From Henckelia pumila (Eukaryota > Streptophyta > Magnoliopsida > Lamiales > Gesneriaceae): DNA of 64,000 nucleotides. Every line of letters begins with the position of its first letter. Within the stretch, counting starts at the first letter, position 1. The stretch lies in contig NC_133121.1 in assembly GCF_033568475.1 (NCBI RefSeq), forward strand, positions 134,572,375 through 134,636,374, written 5' to 3'. The notes beneath the pieces were generated by a model. It ran no database searches, was not told the DNA's origin, and saw only the letters and a list, made by a program, of their open reading frames with translations. The position numbers and the translations under genes were made by a program. Below, one piece after another: positions 34,627-45,434 of the stretch.

Positions 34627-36249
34627 TCTTGATTTCCTTGTGATCATTTCGCATGTAAATAGGTGTTATTGACTTGTACCGCAAAAAAAAAATAGCTATA
34701 TGAGTTATCAACTATCAAAATAGTACTCTAAAAAAAACTATCAAAATAAATCATAAATAGTGATTTGACTTTTGGTAGAGAATAGTTTGATACATAAATT
34801 TCTAGTTTAGTCCATCTTGCTATGATTTAGGGTCGTGATTGCTACAATGGAATAGAACAAAGTATGTATATGATCAACTTTGAAGTGAAATAAAAATAAG
34901 AATAGAATGACAAATCAATTTCATTCTTATGATTCAAACTAGAAAAATGAAACGGGAATGAAATTAACTTATTTTAATTATAAAATAATTTATTGACTAA
35001 ATTTACTCAAAAATGTTTATTATTATTAAAATAATAAAATGATAAATATTAATGCTCTATTAATTATTATAAATTTCTGTTATATATAAAAAAAATATAA
35101 CTATCAATCTTAATTATGTTACTATCAGCATTTTAATTATTCAAATAACTATACTTCAATAAAATATAATAATAGTTACTATTTTAAAATTATGTTTATT
35201 TTATTATATATTTTTATATTATTATTGCGTGATTATTAAATTATTATTTGTTTATTTTAATTAATAATATTATTATAATTTATCTTCATCATTTTATATT
35301 TATAAATAATAGTAATTTGTTTGATAATATTATTATTTTCATGATTAATAATAATAATAATAATAATATATAGATATATACTAGTCAAGCTAAATAAGGG
35401 AATTTTTTTTGGAAACAAATGAGGGAATTTTTTTTGTATAAATGTCAGAAGAATGAAGAGTGATAATGAGTTCTCATTCTAAATTAATGGAATTATTATT
35501 ATCGTGAATATGAGAATGGTCATTCTCATTGAAATGAACATTTTCATTTGTATTTCATTATCATATCAAGTATGACTGTATGAGTATAGAAAATGATATA
35601 AGAATGCACATTTCATTCATATCTCATTTCCTTTTACCAAAATTATTTAAGAGTTGAGAAACCTCATTATCTTTATATATAAACAAGTTAAATATTAGAA
35701 ATTATAAGATTCCAAATCAACGTGTTCGGGAAAAAATGTCCAAAAAAGGATAATAAATTTAAGAAAAAAAGAGCTGAAATGATTTTGTAAATTTGTTTAT
35801 TTGTATTTTGGCATATTCAAATTTAGTTGTTGGTATTTAAATTAATTTTTTTTTGTTTTCATGTTTTTTTTTTATAGAAAATGCTGATGTGCATACTCCA
35901 TAAAAGAACCAAAATCCAAGGATCAAAACTTAAATTTGAATAATTACGGACCACAAATCAAAATATATAATAATTTTTTTGGGAATTGATTTTATATACA
36001 AACATATAGTAAAAATATCAGTTTGTTGGTTTTACACATAAAATTCAAGTACACGAGATTCCATGTCTATGATTTCTAAATTTCGTTAGCTTGGATATCT
36101 AAATTCAAGGGAAAAAAATTATTATTCGTACCTATACATATACACATATATTGTATAGTGTATTAAATTCATATAATCTATCATATCACAAAAGGCTCCC
36201 GAAATGTCTACAACTGTATTTGTTTTGACGTTTGGAAGTCTAAAGTCCA

Positions 36250-38825
36250 ATTTTTAGACAAAAGCATGGGAAATAAAAACGGGATTTAAGGATCGAGTTC
36301 CAGTTCTGCGCAAAACTCATCCGTGCTGTGTCTTGTTTAAGACCAATTATTGATTGCACTCCAAATATGCGTTGATTGCAACAATTTCAACACATTTTGC
36401 CTTTGTGCTGCCAGTTTCTCTTCTGGGTTTTTTGCTTTTCTTGGTTAGATTTTGCTTGTCTCTATTTTCTTATCCTTGTTGTTTATATCTAATTAAAGGC
36501 AAAAAATTTGAACTTTTTTTTCCTTTATTGATGAATTTCGGTTTGCTATTTTTGTTCATTTCGTCCCAGGTTGATTTTTCTTGGAGTAGAAGCGCAAGAA
36601 TGTTGAGTCAATATTTTGTTTATAGATTCCGAGCTATAGCTATTTTAAGCGATGGGAGGAGGTTTAAATTCTTATTCTTATTTTGTTGGGAGCTTGAGCG
36701 GATCAGTAGTGGTCATTGTGTCGTTTCACTATTTTTGTTGGGGTTTGGCGAGGATCTTACTGTATTGGTCGGAATTTGATGTGAAAAAAAATTTAAACTT
36801 TATTATTAAAACTTGATTTATGGATCCCAAACTATATTGGGTTTTTAGTAATTTCCGTGTGAATCTTTTAGGAACATCTGATTTCAAGTTGTGTCTGTGA
36901 ATTGTGATTGATATTTCCAATTTTGTGCCTAAGTTGAAAGACTTTACTGTGATGTGACTGGAGTTATGGACTACATATTCCGTACTCTGGACTTGTGAAA
37001 AGGTCATGTAAAGGGTTTTTGCTGAATAATTGGAGTAAAAGGTGTTTTATTTACTGATTATGTGAGGTGAAGAGAATTTCCGATTACCTCGTTTTTCCTT
37101 TTCTTGTGTTCAATGTTTTGGTTTTAGCCGCTGCCTTTATGGTGTGTCTTTAGGTGAAATTTTTTGTTGTTATTCTTAAATGTGCAATCTTTGAGTAAGA
37201 GGGATTCCCTTTTCAGCTAAAAGCAACGATTTCAGCACTTTTTATTCTCTAGTAAAACCAAGATAGCCGTTTGTCTATGCTAAGGAATCAAGTATGAATA
37301 CACAGCTCACCTCAATGCGCGGGATGCTCCTGTTTTTGTTGCTGTGTTTTGTTTTTCAAACAGTGATTATATTAAGGAAAAGATGATGCTTACTAAGGAC
37401 ATTTTGAGATTTTGGTTGGTGGTTCTGGCTTTGAATAATTTTGAATCTTCATTTTGAATAGGACTAGGTGCCCTTGAAAGCCGTTATTCATACTTTTCGA
37501 TGTGAACCTAGGCCATCCTGCCCACAGTGCTCTTGTTTGAAGTGAGTAGAATCTCACTTGAATCTGATTGATGTTGATCAATTGCTCATTCAAACATAAC
37601 ATTTGCAGTTCTGTTTGTGATTCTTTGACTTTACACGTGGCTACATGATGTTAAAGTCTCTCTTCTATCTTATCGAGATATAACCAGATGAATCTACAGC
37701 CCGAATCTATTAGCTATCTTCTTCTTTTATTTATTCAAGTGTAGATTTAGATGACGAACATACCCTTTTTATCCAAGACTAGGTAGAAATTGTTATGCTC
37801 CAGGATTCTTGGACATTCTATTTGTTCGCTTCAATGTTGAGCGGTAAAAAAACGAGATTTTAGTATACGGTCTCTTGAAACAAAACACGTGTAGTCCATG
37901 CATGTATTTTGATATTTGTTGCATTAAATATTAACTAACTCAACCGCCCTGATGCGGTAATTTTGGGTTTTTCTCTTGAATGCATGTAAATGAAAATGGC
38001 CATCTCAATCAAACTTATTATCTTTCCATTGTACGGGTCCCTTACATGAATTGTGCTTGTGCCAAAATTTTAATGTTTTCCATAATTGATTAGTAGCTTA
38101 AATGGATAGTCTGCATGAACTAGAAGTATCGGTTTTTTCTTCTTCCTCTTTATATTATTTATTTATTTTTTTAGAAAACACTGAATCCTAGCAAAATTTT
38201 GAAGAAATTAAGCATAATATGAGAACTGTTTTTTTTTTTTTTTTTTAAAAAAAATTATTATTCTATGGGTCGTACTCTTTTGACTCTAAAAAGTAGCTGC
38301 CACTCGGCGAGTATTATAGATGTTTCCAAAGGAAAGCTAATTAACTCTTGTTGAAAAGTAGAGGAAAACATATAACTGAAATTTTTTGTTTACTTTATGA
38401 GAAGTGATCACTTAATTTGCAAGGTACTTAGTTGGCTTCTTGTGTATAAATAAGAAAATGAGGCACTGTTTGGCTAGTGAGATATGAGATATGCTAATCA
38501 AGTATTATCATATGAGGATGATAAATTGAAAGACATGGATAGCATAACTATTTTTAACTCCAATGGTTGTAGAGAACTCGAGCCAAAGCCTGGTGAAATA
38601 GGGATGATGTCAAGTCCTATCATTCACACCAGACTATGCCTAAGTTGAGAAGAAAAGAATTAATCAAACGCTGTGGATCGGTTATTATTTTGACACCCTC
38701 CATGTCTTTTGCCTCGTCACTCTTACAACAATTTTTAACTAAGTAAATTTTTTTCGTAATTCATTTTTTCCTATTTCTTCATGGACAGATACTTGTAATA
38801 CTGATATTTGGAAAAGGATAAAACA
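36250..38825 (+). promoter_or_regulatory. Putative promoter, leader exons and leader intron of the SINA gene
   Basis: This stretch is richer in T and less AT-extreme than the DNA before it, with no credible coding frame. A T-rich tract ending CTTCATGGACAG at 38787 looks like an acceptor just before the start codon. This suggests a spliced 5' leader, common in plant SINA genes. Where the first exon lies cannot be decided from sequence. Confidence 0.4.
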
Positions 38826-41800
38826 ATGACCCCTGGAGGTGGCACCTATGAAGGAATAATTGAATCTCTCAGTGGCAATTATGATATTGCAGCTGAAAGT
38901 GTTGAACTCAGGGCATCTCCTCGTAGAAAAGTTCCGACTCTTACAGGTGCAAACCGTGGCGTAGCATCAAATACCTCAGTTCATGAACTTCTGGAGTGCC
39001 CTGTCTGTATGGGAGTTATGTATCCCCCTATTCATCAGGTAAACTGACATCTGATCTTGTTATGATTTTTTTGTACTTCATTTGCATTCTGAACATCTAA
39101 AGGAGCTCCAAGTAAGACTGTTTCAGGTTTAGTTTAAACTGTCACTCAGTAAATTCTAACATGGTAAATCTTGTAAGATATAACTTACATTCATAGAATA
39201 TATGTATGCATGTGATAATACAAAGAATTCTTTGGTTCATTTAACTAGTGGCCTGTCCCTGTTATTATTCAGAGAATTCTAGGTACATTTGACTAGTACA
39301 ATCGAGACAGAGGATCGGTGATTATTCATAATTTGGATTTTGAGTTATATCAACCATATGATCCATATCTATTTAATTTTGGATAACTCTTCGTTATTTA
39401 GAGCGCATGTCTTCAAATTTTCACGCTGGAATGATTTTCCAATCAATGTCTCAGATATTAATAACAAAAAATATTCATAACCAATTGAAAAATAAAAAAA
39501 AAATAAAATATTTATTTTCTTTTCATTTCCCTACATTTGATCTAAATAAAAATATTCTTTCAATTACTTGTGGATATGCAACACATGTACACTTATCACG
39601 AGCACTTATTATTGATTTTCTTGGTAGTTTTTTCTATTTTTTTTCCACACTCTTTGATTTAGATTGAGAATCATGGAGTGAGAGGGAACAAAGAAAGAAG
39701 AAAAAGTTATCAAAAAAATTGATAATATCTACTCATGATAAGTATATACGAATCTACAAATAAATTTTTTTGAAAGGCGAATCTACAAATAATTGAAAGA
39801 ATATTTTACTTCATAAAATATAGGGAGAGTGAAAAGAAAATAAATATTTTATTTTTTATTTATTTTTTATTTTTTAATTGGTTATTAATATCTCAAGATA
39901 TTGATCGGAATAATATAAGAAAGATCCTTGTGTGAAAATTTGAAGACACAAACTATAGATAATGAAGAGATTATCCAAAATTAAAGAGATATAGATCCTA
40001 TAGTTGATCTAACTCAAAATTTGAATTATGAATAATCATTAATCCTTTATCTGGATTGTGGGATAGATCACTATTTAAATGTACCAAGAATTCTTTGAAT
40101 AATTGTGTCTATATATATATATATATATATAATTTTATTATTATTATTAAAGTACAACTGTTATTGGTGAAACCTAAATGAAAAATTAAAATTGTATCAA
40201 CATCTATGCATACAATATATTAATAAGGTTAAGGAGTTTAGAGTAATTAAGTTATTTATAATTTATCTATAATTACAATATTTTATGTATTTCTGAAAGT
40301 AACACGAAATCTAATTTAACACAAAAAAAAATGCACAAATCGAGTGCAAAGGACACAAGTATTTTGAAAAATATAGTGTGTACTATGTACAATGAAGGTC
40401 AGACTTTATGTTTTAGATGGTTAAATTTTTTTTTTCTTCTAAATAAATGGCTTAAAATTTTAATGTTCTCTAAACTTGAAGAGTGCATAATACAGACTTT
40501 GTGTGGTCAGTGTCAGTTCCATGGAAAATTTCCCTATTAAACTTAGCTCTTCCTATCAAATCTCGCCACACTAGGTTGAACACATAATGCTAAGTTTCTA
40601 ATGTATTCTTTCTACCATATTAATTTTTTAAATGACATGTTCAGTTGTATATACTTGCTACATAATGTTCAGATACTTCAAAGGCTATTGTAGATTGGAA
40701 TATAATGTTTTGAAGAACCTCTTTACTTTCCATACATGCAATAGAACATTGTTTCTGTACACCATGGTATATTGTAATATCTAGATTTTAAACAAGTTAT
40801 ATTCTAAATTTTAATGCATTTATGGGATATCATGACTCTTAAGGAAGAAAAAAGTGTAGAGTTTTTCTGTGAACATTTTTTTTTTCAGGAGAGCGTGATC
40901 ATGGTATCACTAATTTTCTTTGAACAAAAAGGTAACTTAAACTATCTTGTCTATACCGAGCCTAAGACTATGCAACTACGCTCTTCTATGCTGCTTTGCT
41001 GGTATAGTTGAGCATATTGTTGTTATTATTGCTCCCGAGTTAATACATTGTGCAAAAATTAGATCACGGGCTACATCTTCACAATCTATTTTCTTCATTT
41101 GAAAACTATACAATTATTCTAGCAAGAAAGATATATACCATTCAGCTGACTATAAAGCGACATCATTTTTCCCATTCCAGTGTCCAAATGGCCATACTTT
41201 ATGCTCCAAGTGCCAATCAAAGGTGCATTGTTGTCCAATATGTCGGCACGAGCTTGGGAACATAAGGTGTTTGGCATTGGAGAAAGTTGCGGAATCACTG
41301 GAACTGCCGTGCAGATATCAAATCCTTGGCTGTCAAGATATACTCCCCTATCATAGCAGGCTAAGACATGAGCAGAATTGTAGGTTTCGTCCCTACAACT
41401 GCCCATACGCTGGAGCTGAGTGTCCCGTTAATGGTGATATTCCGTTCCTCGTGGCACATCTCAAGAGTGATCACAAAGTTGATATGCATGATGGGTCGAC
41501 TTTTAACCACAGATACGTCAAGTCCAATGCCCAAGATGTTGAAAATGCCACATGGATGCTCACGGTAAGGGATCCATCTTTCATCTTGTCCCTATATCCT
41601 TTGGATCGTAATTCAGTTTTGATCTCGTTTTCTCCTTTTTCATGTTGAACAGTAATTTGTAAACGAGGTAACGGATTTCATGTTTCCTAATGGTCAATGA
41701 TACAAGCATCGTTTCGTTTCTTATAAAAAACAAAACAAAAAAAAAATGATACAAGCATCTTGCATCATATAATAACCACATCTTGGAGAATGAAAAACGT

Positions 41801-42148
41801 GATGTGCCTCTTGCATTTATGCAGGTTTTCAACTGTTATGGGCATCAGTTCTGCTTGCATTTCGAGGCTTTCAGTATAGGCATGGCCCCGGTTTACATGG
41901 CATTCATTCGTTTCATGGGGGATGATCATGACGCTAAAAAGTTCAGCTACAGCTTGGAAGTCGGCGGAAATGGCAGAAAGCTGACATGGCAAGGAGTTCC
42001 GAGGAGCATTCGCGACAGCCATTCAAAAGTTCGAGACAGTATGGACGGGCTAATAATCCAGAGAAACATGGCTCTTTTTTTCTCTGGAGGTAACAAACAG
42101 GAGCTTAAGCTGAAAGTGGCTGGACGCATTTGGAAAGAACAATCATAA
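38826..42148 (+). CDS. SINA-type RING E3 ubiquitin ligase (SINAT-like)
   Basis: Three coding exons, 38826-39038, 41181-41564 and 41825-42148, give 921 bp and 306 aa. The start MTPGGGTYEG is the first ATG after a likely leader acceptor. The RING domain spans aa 58-92 (Cys58, Cys61, Cys72, His76, Cys79, Cys82, Cys89, Cys92). It is followed by the SIAH-type zinc finger (LPCRYQILGCQDILPYHSRLRHEQNCRF, CPYAGAECPVNG, HLKSDHKVDMH) and the C-terminal TRAF-like SINA domain (VFNCYGHQFCLHFEAF to ELKLKVAGRIWKE). It transfers ubiquitin to bound substrates, usually as a dimer. Plant SINATs act on hormone, autophagy and stress regulators. All zinc ligands are present and the length is normal. Intron 1 (2.1 kb) contains an inverted repeat of about 0.84 kb. 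Confidence 0.96.
39263..40103. repeat. Long inverted repeat (foldback element) in SINA intron 1
   Basis: The left arm runs from TTATTCAGAGAATTCTAGGTACATTT (39265) to about 39520 and the right arm from about 39840 to AAATGTACCAAGAATTCTTTGAATAA (40102). Matched blocks include GTGATTATTCATAAT, TTTTGAGTTA.ATCAAC, GGATAA.CTCTTC and GTCTTCAAATTTT. The arms are about 250-260 bp and roughly 80-85% complementary by eye, separated by about 0.32 kb of AT-rich DNA. No clear target duplication was found. Confidence 0.85.
40110..40131. repeat. (TA)n microsatellite in SINA intron 1
   Basis: A short TATATA run directly follows the long inverted repeat. Confidence 0.8.
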
Positions 42149-43925
42149 CTTCTATTTCAAAATTTTTGGTTGATCTTAATGCCTATGTAACTTAACCAAT
42201 AAGCTTATGTAAAACTAAATCTCAAATATTTCTATTATCTGAATGTAAATGGCTTACTTGCAAAAGTGGACGGATTTGCTCTTTATGTACCATTAGGCTA
42301 TGAATTATGGGCAAACAAGGCCTTTTAACTATAGTCCTTGGATTGAACGAGAGAATGATCTCACCTAGTCTCCCATGCAGTTTGAACCGCCGAACACTCC
42401 TTGTGTAACATAGCGTTCGCTGTAGTTCGGACATTTAAACACTCCCAGTACAACATAGTCTTTGCGGAGATCAAGGATAGGTTGTGGATATATATGGCCG
42501 CAAAAGAACATGCATCCAGTGCTTCAATATATCTGAAACTTCATCCATCCAAATATCCATTCACTTTCACTTCCGTAGAAAACTTGTACATCTTCATGTG
42601 GATTTTGAACATGCTGTCCATGGGCAACATGGCCTTCCATTATTAGCCCAAATTAGTGGGCTCTACACATTTTTATGTGGAGCCCCTTGATTTGGGCCAA
42701 TAATGGAGGGCCACGTTGGCCATGAGTACTATCTCATAAATAGTATCGAACGTTCTCTTTCGATGTATCGATATAAACTTGAACATAAAATGCAATCCAT
42801 AATTAAAATTCATCATAACGTGTTGTTTGATATCGGAGAAGATGTTAGCAACTTAGCATAAAGATAATATTTTTACACAACGTGTTCAATTTTAATCTGA
42901 TTAGGTTCAAATCAATTTTGAATAATTGGATTTAGTGTTAACATCCTAGCTCTTCTAAGCTCAATGTTAGCAACATGAGCTCAACAATCAGAAAATTTTA
43001 AAAATGCGATTTTATTTATCAAAATATTTATAAAAATTATTTTTAATTAAACAGATATATATTTATAAAAATTATTTTTAATTAAACAGATATAATTGGT
43101 AGACGCGTGATGATTAATGAATGTCCTCATTCCCTTGTATTATATTATATAATATAATATAATGCGTTATGCGTGCAAGATTGTTATGTGGCTTCTTTTC
43201 TTTTCTTTTTTATTTTTTGCCCACTCTCTAGATTGTGATGTTTTAAATAAGTCAAAAAATGGTAACTCCCTAAAAAAGTTCATGGCAACTCAACTTCGGT
43301 CACGTAAGCGAAAACGTCATTGCATAAAATTTCATAGTTATGAAAATTATATAGTTCTAGACTCACTTGTAGCCTACTTACAAAATTATTATTTTTTCTG
43401 AAATATTTATTTACTTTTTATATTTATTTTAAAAAATATTCTCAATATGAAGTATCAAATTATATTATTTTAATAATAATATTATATAAATAAATATGAA
43501 GTTAAAAATACCATTGCAATTGGTACTTGGTGTCTGGTGAAATATATCACGGCATTCACACATGCGTATTGGTTTGATTATATAATTATTTAATTTACTT
43601 TGTAGTTTATTTATTATGAATAAATTAAAACGTATATTCTTATAAATTTAGGTTTTTGTAGTCAATAAGTGTTTGGGGTATATGTAGAAAATATGATTAA
43701 AATAATATTAAGTAAAAAGAATTATTTTTGTCTGCTACATTAAAAAAGAAAGAGCAAAATTAATTATTTTAAAATATGTTGAGGCTGATGGCCTTATTTT
43801 CTTATTATTATTATTTTTTAAAAAAATAAAGTTGATACTCTCATGTACTAAATAATACATGCGAAGCATGTTATGTAACACAAGCTTCAACTATACATTT
43901 TGCTCTGCAATTCGATTGAAACTCC
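42149..43925. other. Intergenic region between SINA and UGT87 genes
   Basis: It holds the SINA 3' end, a 106-base hairpin (42619-42724), a 31-bp direct repeat near 43027-43088 (ATATTTATAAAAATTATTTT twice) and the UGT promoter side. A 79-codon frame at 43162 has a hydrophobic start but no family resemblance. Confidence 0.5.
42619..42724. repeat. Hairpin-forming inverted repeat
   Basis: Arms of about 35 bp (CATGGGCAACATGGCCTTCC..ATTAGCCCAAAT and its complement ATTTGGGCCAATAATGGAGG..GGCCATG) are followed inward by GGGCTCTACACAT / ATGTGGAGCCCC. The total length of 106 bases and the low mismatch suit either a miniature transposon or a small-RNA precursor. No flanking duplication was seen. Confidence 0.75.
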
Positions 43926-45434
43926 ATGGATTCAGCAGTCGACAAGCCGGCGGCGGCGGCGGCTTGCCAAGTGGTGGCGGTACCTTATCCGGGGCGTGGC
44001 CACATCAACCCAATGCTCAACCTTTGCAAAGCGGTAGCCGAAAAGAGCTCCGGCGGCATACACATAACCTTCGTAGTGACGGAGGAGTGGCTGGGCTTGA
44101 TCGGCTCCATGACCAAGCCGCCGAACATCAGCTTCGCCGCCATCCCAAACGTCGTGCCGTCGGAGCACGTTCGTGGCGGGGATGTATTCGGTTTCGCGAT
44201 GGCCGTGTTGACTCACATGGGAGATCCATTCGAGCAGCTCCTAGAGCAGCTACGATTCCGGCCGGCTCTCATTATAGCCGACGCGTTCTTGCCTTGGGCC
44301 GCCGACGTTGCCGGCCGGAGGAATATCCCGGTAGCTCTCCTGTGGACCATGTCGGCTTCGGTATATACTTTTTTTCACCATTTTGACCTTCTAGTTCAGA
44401 ATGGCCATTACCCCGTAGAGTCATCTTCAGGTACTTAAAATAACAATTAATTAATTATTAACAGTGCAAAAATTGTCATTGTATATATAGCATAATTTCA
44501 ATAATAATAATATGGTAACGTTAGCTCATTTTTTCTGCTTGTAGTACTGAATGGATTAGATGGTATGGTGGATTATATTCCGGGGCTTGCTCCGTCTCGT
44601 GTTACAGATCTTCCAAGCATAATAAGGGATCAAGAAAAGGTCTCTGCTTTCCTAAAAGTACAACCCCAACAGTCCAAAGCAAAATATCTCATCTTCACCT
44701 CTATTAACCATCTTGAATCCCATGTATTTGATGCTTTCAAGCAAAAGGTTGCATTTTCAATCTACAATATCGGACCCGCCACCTCTTTTTTCAAATCCAA
44801 ATCCAAATCCAAATCCACGACGGATAAAAACGACACCGATGCCAGCTACTCGAAATGGTTGGACCTCCAGTCACCCGACTCTGTCTTGTACATTTCATCA
44901 GGCAGTTTCTTATCCGTTTCCGCATCCCAAATGGACGAAATCGTGGCCGGATTGAATAAAAGCTGCGTACGTTTCCTGCTGGTGACGCGAAACGAAACGA
45001 ATAGGCTACAAGAAATCTGTGGAGACAAGGGGTTGGTGGTGGAGTGGTGTGATCAAATGAGTGTGCTCTGCCATCCTTGTGTTGGAGGGTTCTGGTCGCA
45101 TTGCGGGTGGAATTCGACGAAAGAAGCTGTGCTAGCAGGCGTGCCCGTGCTTGCTTTCCCTATAGTGATGGATCAATTGCTTAATGCAAAGATGATTGTT
45201 GAGGATTGGGGAATCGGATGGAGGGTGAAGAGGGAGGAGTTCGACGGTCTGACGAAACGCGATGATATTGCGGATCTTGTGCGGAGGTTCATGGACTTGG
45301 AGAGTCCAGAGCGGAAGGAGCTTACTAGAAATGCAAGAAAACTACGGGAGGCTTGCGAAACAGAATTCGCGGATGGCGGATCGTTTCAGTCCAACGTTGA
45401 GGAGTTCGCCGAATCAATCCTACAACACAGATGA
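43926..45434 (+). CDS. UDP-glycosyltransferase, UGT87 type
   Basis: Two exons (43926-44430 and 44545-45434; GT-AG intron of 114 bp, phase 1) give 464 aa. The N-terminal acceptor domain contains PYPGRGHINPMLNL with the catalytic His26. The PSPG donor box spans aa 336-379 and is exactly 44 residues, beginning WCDQ, with HCGWNS and ending DQ. The final Gln usually favours UDP-glucose. WCDQ instead of the common WAPQ, and the intron position, match plant UGT87A enzymes. The protein would be a cytosolic small-molecule glucosyltransferase; UGT87 members are linked to flowering time and abiotic stress, but the substrate cannot be read from sequence. A run of (AAATCC) units encodes SKSKSKSK in the interdomain part. 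It looks intact. Confidence 0.95.

Larger units (their letters stand above)
30951..36250. other. Long AT-rich intergenic region
   Basis: No gene was recognised over about 5.3 kb. Bounded elements inside are a Mutator-type miniature element (31069-31240), a SINE (31434-31613), a GAGAC..GTCTC element (33508-33690) and a Tourist-like hairpin (34524-34626). TA repeats lie at 33340-33363. Around 34830-35640 there are degenerate inverted segments built on ATTCTCATT/AATGAGAAT-type motifs. Confidence 0.55.

Noticed and set aside
36354-36779. 141-codon plus-strand frame rich in Leu and Phe
   Set aside because: It starts on a non-ATG codon, is driven by T-rich DNA and lies in the probable leader/intron of the SINA gene.
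43162-43401. 79-codon frame with hydrophobic start that could be a small secreted protein
   Set aside because: Composition is that of random AT-rich DNA, there is no family resemblance and it lies in repeat-flanked intergenic sequence.
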